Shown: piece after piece, positions 18,771 through 26,688 of the stretch
How positions within the stretch are numbered: position 1 is the first letter of the stretch
Layout: each line of letters opens with the position of its first letter
Assembly: GCA_009838175.1 (NCBI GenBank)
Contig: VXSB01000063.1
Location: forward strand, 1 to 48,511
Direction: 5' to 3'
From: Chloroflexota bacterium
GTDB lineage: Bacteria; Chloroflexota; Dehalococcoidia; Lucifugimonadales; Lucifugimonadaceae
Length of the DNA: 48,511 nt
Program-made: the position numbers and the translations under genes
Notes under the pieces: model-generated
What the model saw: the letters and a program-made list of their open reading frames with translations, nothing else
What the model was told of the DNA's origin: nothing
Databases searched by the model: none

Positions 18771-19193
18771 TCAGTCCGACGTAGACCCCACACTCCTCAA
18801 CAGATAACTACCTACGATGATGTTCACTATCGGGAACATCACATCGATCATGATCCAGACCAACGAACGGGAATCCCCCAATTCATCCCCCGCATCTTTG
18901 AACACTGTCCACGCGAACCACTGCTCAAAGTAAAGCAGAAACAGCGCCGCAGACGCGATCAGCATCACACTCGACGCGATCCACTCTGACATATCAGACC
19001 TATCCGCCTCTCGCGACCTCAAGTAGCTGAACACCAACGCCGCAATCACACCGATCGCCATGAAGTAGTTCAAGATATCCCAGACCTGACCGACCGCATC
19101 GCCGTCGTAGATCTCACTCGCCAAAAACTGCACCGCGACCGCTAAACCCAAAATGATGTGGATGTAACCGAACGCGCGTTTGACCAAGTCCAT
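18771..19193 (-). CDS. Small four-helix membrane protein, first of a tandem paralogous set
   Basis: A 140-residue membrane protein with four predicted helices, beginning MDLVKRAFGYIHIILG. Shared features with the next two genes are VAVQFLAS, GQVWDILN, the MAIGVIAALVF helix, an LRSRE loop, MLIASAALFLLYF and the C-terminal NIIVGSYLLRSV. An excellent ribosome binding site, AGGAGG, lies 7 nt before the ATG at 19193. It heads a three-gene minus-strand unit. About 250 nt upstream separate it from a divergent enolase-superfamily gene. I do not recognise the family; tandem triplication suggests a hetero-oligomer or paralogous subunits. Confidence 0.78.
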   Translation of the reverse strand: MDLVKRAFGYIHIILGLAVAVQFLASEIYDGDAVGQVWDILNYFMAIGVIAALVFSYLRSREADRSDMSEWIASSVMLIASAALFLLYFEQWFAWTVFKDAGDELGDSRSLVWIMIDVMFPIVNIIVGSYLLRSVGSTSD

Positions 19194-19451
19194 CTCATAA
19201 CCTCCTGACTCACCTGCGCGTCGCGTTTTCACGACGCGTAAGACACCGTATCAACTAACCGCTCCCTTCGTTTGTAAGTTATACGCGCGATTACCAAAAC
19301 GCGCTTGTGTAAGACACCAGAACCAATACCGCAATCAATCGCCGAATTTCCCAACCACTAACCCTCAGAGCGTCCTAACGTGTTAAAACCATCTTGAGCA
19401 TCACAATTGGCGACACTATCATCGCCTGCACAGCAGATACAGGACCACCAA
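19194..19451. promoter_or_regulatory. Divergent intergenic region with two hairpins and a direct repeat
   Basis: This interval separates the membrane-protein set (minus) from enolase-superfamily enzyme 3 (plus), so promoters for both should lie here. GCGTCG...CGACGC and GCGCG...CGCGC can each form a hairpin, and the sequence GTAAGACACC occurs twice (near 19237 and 19308), which could be an operator or a small duplication. I see no clear -35/-10 pair. Confidence 0.35.
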
Positions 19452-20615
19452 ATGAAGGTTACTGAAGTAAAGAACGTCCCCGTCCGAACCGACAACGGAG
19501 GGGTATCCCTCTTCGTACGCGTCGAAACCGACGCCGGCATTCACGGACTCGGCGAGGTCGGTACATCCAGCACAGGACGCGCAATCATGGAAGCCGTTGA
19601 TCACCTTTCCGAAGTTGTTGTCGGCTCAGACCCTTGGGAAACAGAACGCCTTTGGCAGCTCATGTTCCGCGGTAACTTCTTCCCCGCTGACCGCGTCTAC
19701 GGATGCGCCATCAGTGCCATTGACATCGCGCTTTGGGATATCAAGGGAAAATCCGTAGACATGCCCGTCTACAAACTCCTCGGTGGTCCTGTCCGCGACA
19801 AAGTCATCTCCTATCCGCACACCCAAGGCACAACAACCGAAGCCCTCGTCCAGAACTGCCTCGACCGAGTAGAAGAAGGCTGGAAATTCGTCCGATGGGG
19901 ACAACCCGAAACATCCGGTGCATTTGAACAATCCGGCACTTCACGTCTCGAACCGGTCGAATCGATGCGCCTCGCCGTCGATCAGATGTCCAAGGTCCGC
20001 GAAGCCGTCGGACCCGACATCCAGATCCTCCTCGACGCCCACACCCGGCTCGACACCGCGCACACCGTCCAGATGTGCAAAGACCTCGAAGAGTTCAAGC
20101 CCTACTTCATCGAAGACCTGATCCGCTCCGAAAACCCTGCCTCATATCGCAACCTGCGCAACCAGGTGAGCCTTCCAATCGCTGCTGGCGAGCAGTGGGT
20201 CTCAAAATGGTCATTCCGACAAGTCATCGAAGAAGAACTCATCGACTACGCCCGCATCGACCTCTGCATCGTCGGAGGCATCACCGAAGCCGCAAAAATA
20301 ACTCACTGGGCCGAAACTCACTACATCGACATCGTTCCGCACAACCCGCTCGGCCCCGTCTCCGCCGCCGCCTGCGTCTCCCTCTGCATGGCATCCACCA
20401 ACGTCGGCGTCCAAGAGATGCCACGCCAACCCGGCACAGAATTAACCGACCTCTTCCCCGTCCAAATCGGCTGGGAAGACGGCTACTCGTTCTGCAACGA
20501 CGCACCAGGCCTCGGCATCGAGATGGACATGGACGTCGCCGAAGCCCGAGCCGGCGACCCCCACGGCTGGACACCCCAACTCCGCCGCAACGACGGCGCA
20601 TTCACGAACTGGTAA
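19452..20615 (+). CDS. Enolase-superfamily enzyme 3 (galactonate/mannonate dehydratase-like subgroup)
   Basis: A 387-residue enzyme of a different branch from enzymes 1 and 2. The metal and catalytic regions read LLDAHTRLD, YFIEDLIRSEN, AAGEQW and a late DIVPHNPLGPVSAAA, matching the D-x-H and H-N-P-x-G-P patterns seen in acid-sugar dehydratases such as D-galactonate dehydratase. Such enzymes convert an aldonic acid to a 2-keto-3-deoxy acid. I chose the ATG at 19452, which begins the conserved MKVTEVKNVPVR; an open frame extends 15 codons upstream without support. The next paralogue follows after 122 nt containing a two-hairpin repeat. Substrate unassigned. Confidence 0.88.
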   Translation: MKVTEVKNVPVRTDNGGVSLFVRVETDAGIHGLGEVGTSSTGRAIMEAVDHLSEVVVGSDPWETERLWQLMFRGNFFPADRVYGCAISAIDIALWDIKGKSVDMPVYKLLGGPVRDKVISYPHTQGTTTEALVQNCLDRVEEGWKFVRWGQPETSGAFEQSGTSRLEPVESMRLAVDQMSKVREAVGPDIQILLDAHTRLDTAHTVQMCKDLEEFKPYFIEDLIRSENPASYRNLRNQVSLPIAAGEQWVSKWSFRQVIEEELIDYARIDLCIVGGITEAAKITHWAETHYIDIVPHNPLGPVSAAACVSLCMASTNVGVQEMPRQPGTELTDLFPVQIGWEDGYSFCNDAPGLGIEMDMDVAEARAGDPHGWTPQLRRNDGAFTNW

Positions 20616-20624
20616 ACAAAAAGA

Positions 20625-20689
20625 CCCTCCCTTTTTTGCGCAGCAAAAGGGGGACGCGTCGAGCGTAGCGAGACGCAGGGGGTTCATAC
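20625..20689 (+). repeat. Two-hairpin intergenic repeat, copy 3 (subfamily A)
   Basis: First stem CCCTTTTTTGC (20629-20639) with GCAAAAGGG (20643-20651), with two unpaired Ts. Second stem GCGTC (20656-20660) with GACGC (20672-20676). It ends in AGGGGGTTCATAC. Nearly identical to the copy at 41433 over most of its length. It separates two enolase-superfamily genes, mirroring the position of copy 2 in the other pair. Confidence 0.8.
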
Positions 20690-20737
20690 GACCAAAAAGC
20701 GTCAACCGACTCTAAACAAAGCAAGAACCCAGATCAC

Positions 20738-21916
20738 ATGAAAGTCACACAAATCCGATCATTCCCCGTCCGAGACGTTGACGGCCGCCTCTACTTCATA
20801 GTTCGCGTCGACACCGACGCCGGCATCTACGGACTCGGCGAAGTCGGAGTCGCCCGGCTTGGCCGCTCCATCGCTTTAGCCATCGACCACCTCTCCGAAA
20901 TCGTCATCGGCTCCGACCCATGGGAAACCGAACGCCTCTGGCAGCAGATGTTCCGCGGCCTCTTCTTCCCTGCCGAACGAGTCTACGCTTGTGCCATCAG
21001 CGGCATAGATATGGCCCTTTGGGACATCAAAGCCAAATCCGTCGGCATGCCCCTCTACAAACTGCTCGGCGGGCCGACGCGCGACAAGGTCATCTGCTAC
21101 CCTCACTGCGGTGGTGAGACTACCCAAGAAATCGTCGACGACTGCCTGAAGCATGTCGACGAGGGATGGAAATTTGTCCGCACTGGACAGCCCACTACTA
21201 CGCCACTGGTTGGACAATACGGCGGACCCACGCCGGCGACCGCCGAACTCGACCCGCTCAAGTCCATCAGCATGGCCGTCGAGCAGTTCGGAGCGATCCG
21301 TGAAGCCGTCGGACCCGACATCCAGATCAGCACGGACGTTCACACCCGTCTCGATCCGACCTACTCCATCATGCTCTGCCGCCAACTCGAAGAGTTCAAG
21401 CCATTCTTCGTCGAAGACGCGGTGCGATCCGAGAATCCGGCCTCCTACCGCAACATCCGACGCCAGACGAGCGTCCCCCTCGCGGCTGGCGAACACTGGT
21501 GGTCAAAGTGGCCATTCCGAGAAGTCATCGAAGACGAAAGTGTCGATTACCTACGTATCGACCTCTGCATCGTAGGCGGCGTCACAGAAACCCTCAAGAT
21601 CACCCACTGGGCAGAAACCCACTATATCGACATCGTCCCCCACAACCCGCTGGGGCCCGTCTCCGCCGCGGCATGCGTCTCTGTATGTATGGCCGTAACC
21701 AACGTAGGCGTCCAAGAAATGCCACGCCAACCCGGCACCTTCGCCACCGACCTCTTCCCCCAGCAAATCGAATGGGAAGACGGCTACGCCTGGTGCCCCG
21801 ACACCCCCGGAATGGGCGTCGACTTCGACATCGAAGTAGCCGAACAACGCCTCTCGGATCCCCGCGGCTGGTCCCCCCACCTCCGCCGTCCAGATGGAGC
21901 GTTTACGAATAACTAG
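20738..21916 (+). CDS. Enolase-superfamily enzyme 4, close paralogue of enzyme 3
   Basis: A 392-residue enzyme, colinear with enzyme 3 throughout and clearly a duplicate. Active-site segments are STDVHTRLD, FFVEDAVRSEN, AAGEHW and DIVPHNPLGPVSAAA. The differences lie around residue 150-170, where a longer loop with Thr/Pro (PTTTPLVGQYGGPTPAT) replaces the shorter one of enzyme 3; in this family that region often shapes the substrate pocket. It converges on the SDR gene, whose stop is 8 nt away. Probably a sugar-acid dehydratase; substrate unknown. Confidence 0.88.
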   Translation: MKVTQIRSFPVRDVDGRLYFIVRVDTDAGIYGLGEVGVARLGRSIALAIDHLSEIVIGSDPWETERLWQQMFRGLFFPAERVYACAISGIDMALWDIKAKSVGMPLYKLLGGPTRDKVICYPHCGGETTQEIVDDCLKHVDEGWKFVRTGQPTTTPLVGQYGGPTPATAELDPLKSISMAVEQFGAIREAVGPDIQISTDVHTRLDPTYSIMLCRQLEEFKPFFVEDAVRSENPASYRNIRRQTSVPLAAGEHWWSKWPFREVIEDESVDYLRIDLCIVGGVTETLKITHWAETHYIDIVPHNPLGPVSAAACVSVCMAVTNVGVQEMPRQPGTFATDLFPQQIEWEDGYAWCPDTPGMGVDFDIEVAEQRLSDPRGWSPHLRRPDGAFTNN

Positions 21917-21924
21917 GAACCTTC

Positions 21925-22692
21925 CTACCCAATACTCATCCCCCCATCCACAATCACGTGCGCCCCGGTCATGTACGACGCATCATCCGAAGCCAGGAAT
22001 GCCACAACCGCCGCAATCTCTCGCGGCTCCCCCATCCGCTTCATCAGCGCGTCCTGTCCGAAGTCGATATAAGACTGCTCTCTGTCCAGCCCGAGCGAAT
22101 CGATATGCATATCTGTTGCCCGCGTCTTGATCGAACCGGGGCATACGGCGTTGACGCGGATGTTGTCGGGCGCTAGGTCCATCGCCAGACACCGGGTGAG
22201 CTGCGCGACCGCGCCTTTGGACGAGTTGTACGGGACGAACTCCGGCTGCGCGATGAATGAACTTACCGATGCGATGTTTACCACTGCGCCTCCACCTGCG
22301 CTACGGAACGTCGGCAGCACTTCCCGCACGCAATTCGCGTAACCGATGACGTTTACTCCGAACACCCGCGCCCAATCAGCATCGGTAAGATCCTCAACCT
22401 TGCCGAACACGAAAGCGGCGGCGTTGTTGACGAGAATATCTATCGTCCCAAACTTGTCAACCGCACACGCGATCATCGAGCGAACCGAATCCGAGTCCGA
22501 TGTGTCGGTCTGGCAAAACGTCGCGGTGCCGCCGTTGCCGTTGATGTCGGATACTGTGCCTTCGCCGTTGTCAGACTCCAGCTCCGCTATCACGACGTTC
22601 GCTCCCTCATCAGCGAACCGATGACATATCGCCTCGCCGATTCCTGTGCCGCCGCCTGTTACGATCACTGTCTTGCCTTCGAATCGTCTCAT
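21925..22692 (-). CDS. Short-chain dehydrogenase/reductase (classical SDR)
   Basis: A 255-residue NAD(P)-dependent oxidoreductase. The cofactor loop is TGGGTGIGEA at about residues 12-21, NNAA follows near residue 88, the catalytic Ser lies in NIASVSS and the Tyr-x-x-x-Lys pair in YNSSKGA. The C-terminal PCGSIKT-like CPGSIKTRAT and YMTGAHVIVDGG are typical. AAAGG lies about 10 nt before the ATG. In this locus it could oxidise a sugar or polyol to a lactone or ketose for the neighbouring lactonases and dehydratases, which is inference from context. It is divergent from the molybdoenzyme gene across 135 nt. Confidence 0.9.
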   Translation of the reverse strand: MRRFEGKTVIVTGGGTGIGEAICHRFADEGANVVIAELESDNGEGTVSDINGNGGTATFCQTDTSDSDSVRSMIACAVDKFGTIDILVNNAAAFVFGKVEDLTDADWARVFGVNVIGYANCVREVLPTFRSAGGGAVVNIASVSSFIAQPEFVPYNSSKGAVAQLTRCLAMDLAPDNIRVNAVCPGSIKTRATDMHIDSLGLDREQSYIDFGQDALMKRMGEPREIAAVVAFLASDDASYMTGAHVIVDGGMSIG

Positions 22693-22827
22693 AGTAGTTA
22701 GCCTTTCTGAGCTAGTTTGGCCGCCGCCATGCCTGTCGACTGCGAAACTTTAGGGTCGGTTGCTGCGTATTAACATTATGCGCAGTTTGTGCGGCATGGG
22801 AACAGTTGAGAGCATGGGAGTGCATCG

Positions 22828-23451
22828 ATGGGAATTATCACCAGAGGCTTCTTCGGTCGACGACGGCAGGAAGAGGAAGATGAGAATGTGGGACGCGTCC
22901 CACCCGGGCAGTATGTCGATCGAGGATTTCCAGTCCTCTCAGCCGGCCCGACACCTCGGGTAGACACCTCGACTTGGACCTTCCGCATCGACTACAACGG
23001 CGAAGACATCGGCGTCTGGGACTGGGACCAGATGATGGCCCTCCCGCAGACCGACATTCACACCGACATCCACTGCGTCACCAAGTGGAGCAAGCTCGAC
23101 ACCGACTGGCGCGGCGTCCTCATCGACGACTTCCTCGCCGATGCTGGATTGGATGAGCCACCTGCCGACTTCCTAATGGCCTATAGCGACGGCGGCTACA
23201 CCACCAACCTGCCGACCGCCGACGTCATCGACGGCAAAGGCTTCCTCGCCCACACCTTCGACGATGCCCCGCTCGAACCCGCCCACGGCGGCCCGATCCG
23301 CATGGTCGTCCCCCATCTCTACTTCTGGAAATCCGCCAAATGGGTCCGCGGCATCCGCTTCATGGACTCCGACGCCCCCGGCTTCTGGGAAGCCTACGGC
23401 TACCACATGTACGGCGACCCCTGGCGCGAACAGCGCTACCACTACGATTAG
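22828..23451 (+). CDS. Sulfite oxidase-like molybdopterin-dependent oxidoreductase
   Basis: A 207-residue single-domain member of the sulfite-oxidase fold family. The molybdenum-ligating cysteine is expected in DIHCVTKWSKLD, and the C-terminal PHLYFWKSAKWVRGI and YGYHMYGDPWREQRY are characteristic of short stand-alone sulfite-oxidase-like proteins. There is no signal peptide or Tat motif, no heme domain and no dimerisation domain, so it is much shorter than sulfite oxidase and differs from MsrP by lacking export. GGGAG stands 8 nt before the ATG. The physiological substrate of this subfamily is not established to my knowledge. Confidence 0.88.
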   Translation: MGIITRGFFGRRRQEEEDENVGRVPPGQYVDRGFPVLSAGPTPRVDTSTWTFRIDYNGEDIGVWDWDQMMALPQTDIHTDIHCVTKWSKLDTDWRGVLIDDFLADAGLDEPPADFLMAYSDGGYTTNLPTADVIDGKGFLAHTFDDAPLEPAHGGPIRMVVPHLYFWKSAKWVRGIRFMDSDAPGFWEAYGYHMYGDPWREQRYHYD

Positions 23452-23468
23452 CGCGATCACGGTTGACA

Positions 23469-23867
23469 TTACTTGATCTCTGCAGGGACAATCTCAAGTT
23501 CCGTGTGTTTGGCGAGCACGTCGAAATCACGATCGCCGTGCAGGATCGCCACTTCGGACCGTATGGCAACAGCGGCTATGAGGCAGTCAACGAGCTTGCG
23601 AACGGTCTCGCCTCGGTTGCGGCACTGGCGATACAGCATCGCTGCGTTCTCATAATCCGCCCGAACAGTCGGAACTAACGTCGCGCGGGCCAACAACCGT
23701 CGAATACTCTGCAGATGGTGCTCATCTCGCGCGCCAGCCAGCAACTCCATTCGAACGACATCGCAGATTGCAATCTCATCTTCGAGCAGATCATCAACCC
23801 GGTCACAGACCGCAGAACCCGAGTTTCGAAGGAACTCAACCCAAGCAGACGTATCGACCAAAATCAC
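23469..23867 (-). CDS. vapC: PIN-domain ribonuclease toxin (VapC family)
   Basis: A 132-residue PIN domain. The acidic active-site set is visible: D5 in ILVDTSAW, the glutamate in MELLAGAR, the aspartate in VDCLIAAVAI and the pair in HGDRDFD. Such proteins cleave structured RNAs when free of their antitoxin. The start overlaps the antitoxin stop by 4 nt, the classic vapBC arrangement. It converges on the molybdoenzyme gene with only 17 nt between stops. No recombinase or other mobility gene is nearby. Confidence 0.92.
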   Translation of the reverse strand: MILVDTSAWVEFLRNSGSAVCDRVDDLLEDEIAICDVVRMELLAGARDEHHLQSIRRLLARATLVPTVRADYENAAMLYRQCRNRGETVRKLVDCLIAAVAIRSEVAILHGDRDFDVLAKHTELEIVPAEIK

Positions 23868-24067
23868 AGTGAACCGTCGGAACGCATCACATCAAGGTCA
23901 CCTTCCCAACCGCTCCCTCGAAGCTCCCGCGCCTCCTTGATCGACATTACTTCAGCGGCCACAGTCTGAAGTGCGAAGTTGACAGCCTCTCGCTTTGTCG
24001 CAAAATCGTAACGTCGCATCACTTCGGCGCATGCAGCATCATCAATATCTATATTGGTGCGTGTCAT
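23864..24067 (-). CDS. vapB: Type II antitoxin, VapB family (ribbon-helix-helix)
   Basis: A 67-residue antitoxin. The N-terminal MTRTNIDIDD followed by VMRRYDFATKREAVNFAL is typical of the VapB type with a ribbon-helix-helix DNA-binding fold, and the acidic C-terminus (SGWEGDLDVMRSDG) would wrap the toxin. The coding start has no Shine-Dalgarno sequence, so the message may be leaderless or poorly initiated. An inverted repeat directly upstream is a candidate operator. Confidence 0.9.
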   Translation of the reverse strand: MTRTNIDIDDAACAEVMRRYDFATKREAVNFALQTVAAEVMSIKEARELRGSGWEGDLDVMRSDGSL

Positions 24068-24088
24068 ACACTAACGATACACCAGTGT
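24068..24088. promoter_or_regulatory. Candidate vapBC autoregulatory operator
   Basis: ACACT (24068-24072) and AGTGT (24084-24088) form a short inverted repeat abutting the vapB start codon on its upstream side. VapB proteins usually repress their own operon at such sites. The arms are only 5 nt, so this is a weak prediction based mainly on position. Confidence 0.35.
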
Positions 24089-24137
24089 CTAAGTATCTTG
24101 ACTGTAGCCTCGGCAAAAAATCAGAAATTCAGGTGAT

Positions 24138-25136
24138 TCAGAACGTCAACGCAACCTTCACAACCCCATCCTCACGCGACTCCGACAGCTCGAACGCCTC
24201 CTCCACCTGCTCTATCGGCATCAGGTGTGTGACGATCGGCGCCATATCAATTTCACCCTCAACGATCCACGAGAGCGCTCGCCTGAAAGTCTTCAGACCC
24301 GGCTCCTCCTGCGCACCCAAGATTGAATACGCGTTGGCGCGCTTCTTGAACATCTCGGTGTAATCGAATGGTTGTGGATCGTTGCTGTCAGGTAAACCAA
24401 ATAGAACGCACAACCCTTCGTCGGCGACTAGATGGAAAGCGTTGCTCAACGTCGGCGTCGAACCTACCGCTTCGATAACGATGTCGGCACCTTCGCCATC
24501 GGTCAGATCGTAAACTGCGTCCTTCGCCGCGTCGCCAGTCACATCAACCGTCTCATCAGCGCCGTATCTGGTTGATAGGTTGCGTCTGCTATCAACTGGC
24601 TCAATAGCGATAATCCGCGATGCCCCTCGCCGCTTTAGAACCGTATCCCAAAACAACCCCGCGCTTCCTTGCCCCAGCACCGCGCACGTCTTGCCCTCCA
24701 ACGACTCAGGCAACCGCTGAGTGGCAAAGATCACCGTCCCCAACTGCTGCGTCATCAACACGTGCTCAACCGGCGCGCCAGCCGGCATCTTCAGCATGTG
24801 CGCGGCATCAACCGCCTGATACTCGGCAAAGCACTTCGCGTACCAGATGTGCGGAACCGTCAGGACCAAATCGCCCGGTTCGAGGATGTCGATACCTTCA
24901 CCGTCCGGGTATCGCTTTGGCGGCTCCTCGACGATGCCGACGCCCTCGTGTCCGGGATGCCCAGGCGGTGCCGGATACTCCGGCATCTGCCACCCTTTGC
25001 CGACCATGTGCAGGTCGGATCCGCACAGCGACGCCATCTCCGTCTTCACGATGGCATCCGTCTCCAACGGTTCAGGATCGGGAGCATCGGCGACGAATCG
25101 GATGTCGTCAACACCGAACGATTGGGCTGCTCTCAT
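24138..25136 (-). CDS. Medium-chain (zinc-type) alcohol/polyol dehydrogenase
   Basis: A 332-residue MDR-family oxidoreductase. The catalytic zinc cysteine lies in SLCGSDLHM and the HE pair in GHEGVGIVEE. The nucleotide-binding loop is LGQGSAGLFW, followed by an acidic residue (IAIEPVDS) that suggests NAD preference. The usual four-cysteine structural zinc lobe is absent; between GDLVLTVP and the cofactor domain only one cysteine remains. ATG 25136 has AAGGA 7 nt upstream. The stop of the GH4 gene lies 45 nt upstream in the same direction, so the two are probably cotranscribed, fitting oxidation of a sugar or polyol released by that enzyme. Exact substrate unknown. Confidence 0.88.
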   Translation of the reverse strand: MRAAQSFGVDDIRFVADAPDPEPLETDAIVKTEMASLCGSDLHMVGKGWQMPEYPAPPGHPGHEGVGIVEEPPKRYPDGEGIDILEPGDLVLTVPHIWYAKCFAEYQAVDAAHMLKMPAGAPVEHVLMTQQLGTVIFATQRLPESLEGKTCAVLGQGSAGLFWDTVLKRRGASRIIAIEPVDSRRNLSTRYGADETVDVTGDAAKDAVYDLTDGEGADIVIEAVGSTPTLSNAFHLVADEGLCVLFGLPDSNDPQPFDYTEMFKKRANAYSILGAQEEPGLKTFRRALSWIVEGEIDMAPIVTHLMPIEQVEEAFELSESREDGVVKVALTF

Positions 25137-25181
25137 CAACTAATCCTTCTAACGAATCTCAATTCAGATGTGGGTTGACGC

Positions 25182-26471
25182 TTACTGATACTCAGCCAAC
25201 TCATCTCCGTGAGCTTCCCACATCTCGTCGAACATCTCTCGGATCTGCTCAAGCGACAAGATCGCCCCAGTCAACGGATCGAGCGCCACGGCATGGAACG
25301 CAGCCTCTCTAGACCGCTCCAACACCGCTATGACGCCCATCTCCTGCACGGCGACATTCGCTCGTGACAGCGAGGCGCATTGCGGAGGCAGTTCCCCGAC
25401 CGGCATCGGGTGGAATCCGAGTTCGTCGATGAGTATCGGCACCTCCACACAAGAGCCATAAGGCAGGTTTTCGATCAGACCATCATTCGGCACGTTGCCA
25501 TTTATCACTATCTTGTCGCCCGTCTCCATCGCCTCCATGATGCGGCAAGCATATTCATCCGAGCGGCTTGGTCCAATCGGGTCGTTTGAATACGCATCAC
25601 GCTCAAGCTGCGTCATGTGATCGTCGACCCGCTTCACACGCCGCTGAAGGTCTTGCCGGATCTCGTTCAATCTGAACTCGTCCATCACAGCCTCATCGGT
25701 ACGGAAATACGGCACATACTCCGACATATGCCGCGTCGACTCTGTAACGAAATATCCGAAATGCCTCATCACTTCGAAGCGCACCGTGTCTAGCGCGAAT
25801 ATCTCAGGATTGTTCATAGCATCCCGCAAAGCCGGGTAAGCATCCTCGCCCTTCCGCTCGAAACGCATGAACCATGCCAGATGGTTTATGCCCGCCACCC
25901 ACGCCGACACCTCATTCCGCGGTGCACCGATGTAGTCCGCCAAATCTTGCGTCGTACGTTGGACACTGTGGCACAGACCGATAGTCGGCACATCTGCCTC
26001 CGACGTGATGCCCCAACACGCCATCGCCATCGGATTGGTGTAGTTCAACAACGTCGCATTCGGAGCCACATCATCGATATCCTGAGCCATATCGATCAAC
26101 ACCGGCACCGTCCTCAACGCCTTGAACACACCACCCGGTCCGACCGTGTCGCCCACAGCCTGATCGATGCCATACTTGCGCGGAATATCGATGTCCCGCT
26201 CGAACGTGTCGCCAACGCGTATCGTCGTCAGAACATAGTCGGCATCGGCGAGCGACTTGCGACGATCTGTCGTCGTCTCGACCCGAGCCGCAGAACCAAC
26301 TTCGGCGAAGAGTTTCTTGGCGAAGTCGCCAATGACTTGCAACCGCTCCTCATCGATATCCATCAATGAGATGTGCGAATCCTTCAGCGACGGCGTGCAA
26401 GCGACGTCTTGCAAAAGGCGACGCGCGAAGACGACGCTCCCGGCTCCGATCAGCGATATTTTGGGTGGCAT
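25182..26471 (-). CDS. Glycoside hydrolase family 4 (alpha-galactosidase/alpha-glucosidase/glucuronidase-like)
   Basis: A 429-residue GH4 enzyme. This family cleaves glycosides by an unusual NAD+- and Mn2+-dependent redox-elimination mechanism. The N-terminal Rossmann loop ISLIGAGSVVFARRLL binds NAD. The metal and substrate motifs are present: NYTNPMAMA, GLCHSVQ, GINHLAWFM and the TESTRHMSEYVPYFR stretch typical of the MelA-like branch. There is no export signal, so the substrate must enter the cell. The ATG at 26471 begins the conserved domain, with GGAGG about 12 nt upstream; the frame extends further upstream without support. Which glycoside is used cannot be told. Confidence 0.92.
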   Translation of the reverse strand: MPPKISLIGAGSVVFARRLLQDVACTPSLKDSHISLMDIDEERLQVIGDFAKKLFAEVGSAARVETTTDRRKSLADADYVLTTIRVGDTFERDIDIPRKYGIDQAVGDTVGPGGVFKALRTVPVLIDMAQDIDDVAPNATLLNYTNPMAMACWGITSEADVPTIGLCHSVQRTTQDLADYIGAPRNEVSAWVAGINHLAWFMRFERKGEDAYPALRDAMNNPEIFALDTVRFEVMRHFGYFVTESTRHMSEYVPYFRTDEAVMDEFRLNEIRQDLQRRVKRVDDHMTQLERDAYSNDPIGPSRSDEYACRIMEAMETGDKIVINGNVPNDGLIENLPYGSCVEVPILIDELGFHPMPVGELPPQCASLSRANVAVQEMGVIAVLERSREAAFHAVALDPLTGAILSLEQIREMFDEMWEAHGDELAEYQ

Positions 26472-26596
26472 ACGGCGTGAATTTTCCTCCCAGAGGCAAC
26501 CGCGTACAAAGTTTCGACGCAATGTTAACGCAAGGCGGATGCTGAAAGAATGGTCACCCTCCCATCGCGTACACAACCACACGAGCTGCGCGTACA

Positions 26597-26619
26597 CCTC
26601 TTTCGCAAAGCGAAGGAGG
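26597..26619. repeat. Strong short hairpin, possible decayed two-hairpin repeat
   Basis: CCTCTTTCGC (26597-26606) pairs with GCGAAGGAGG (26610-26619), ten pairs including one G-T, around an AAA loop. It resembles the first stem of the two-hairpin family and is followed by GCGTCGAAGCGCC, but a second stem is not clear. It lies between the GH4 start and the end of the next minus-strand gene, so on the minus strand it could be a terminator for the upstream lipoprotein gene. Confidence 0.45.
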
Positions 26620-26688
26620 CGTCGAAGCGCCAGGAGTGGAAGCCCCTCATGTCCCTACTACTCGGAGGAGGCGTATGGGGTGCCGTTG

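Noticed and set aside
21914-21927. Palindrome TAGGAA-CC-TTCCTA between enolase-superfamily enzyme 4 and the SDR gene
   Set aside because: The two-base loop cannot fold as a hairpin without opening pairs, it overlaps the stop codons and has no T-run; probably chance.
23469-24067. Defence island or mobile element around vapBC
   Set aside because: Only the toxin-antitoxin pair is seen; neighbours are metabolic genes and no integrase, tRNA or terminal repeat is visible.
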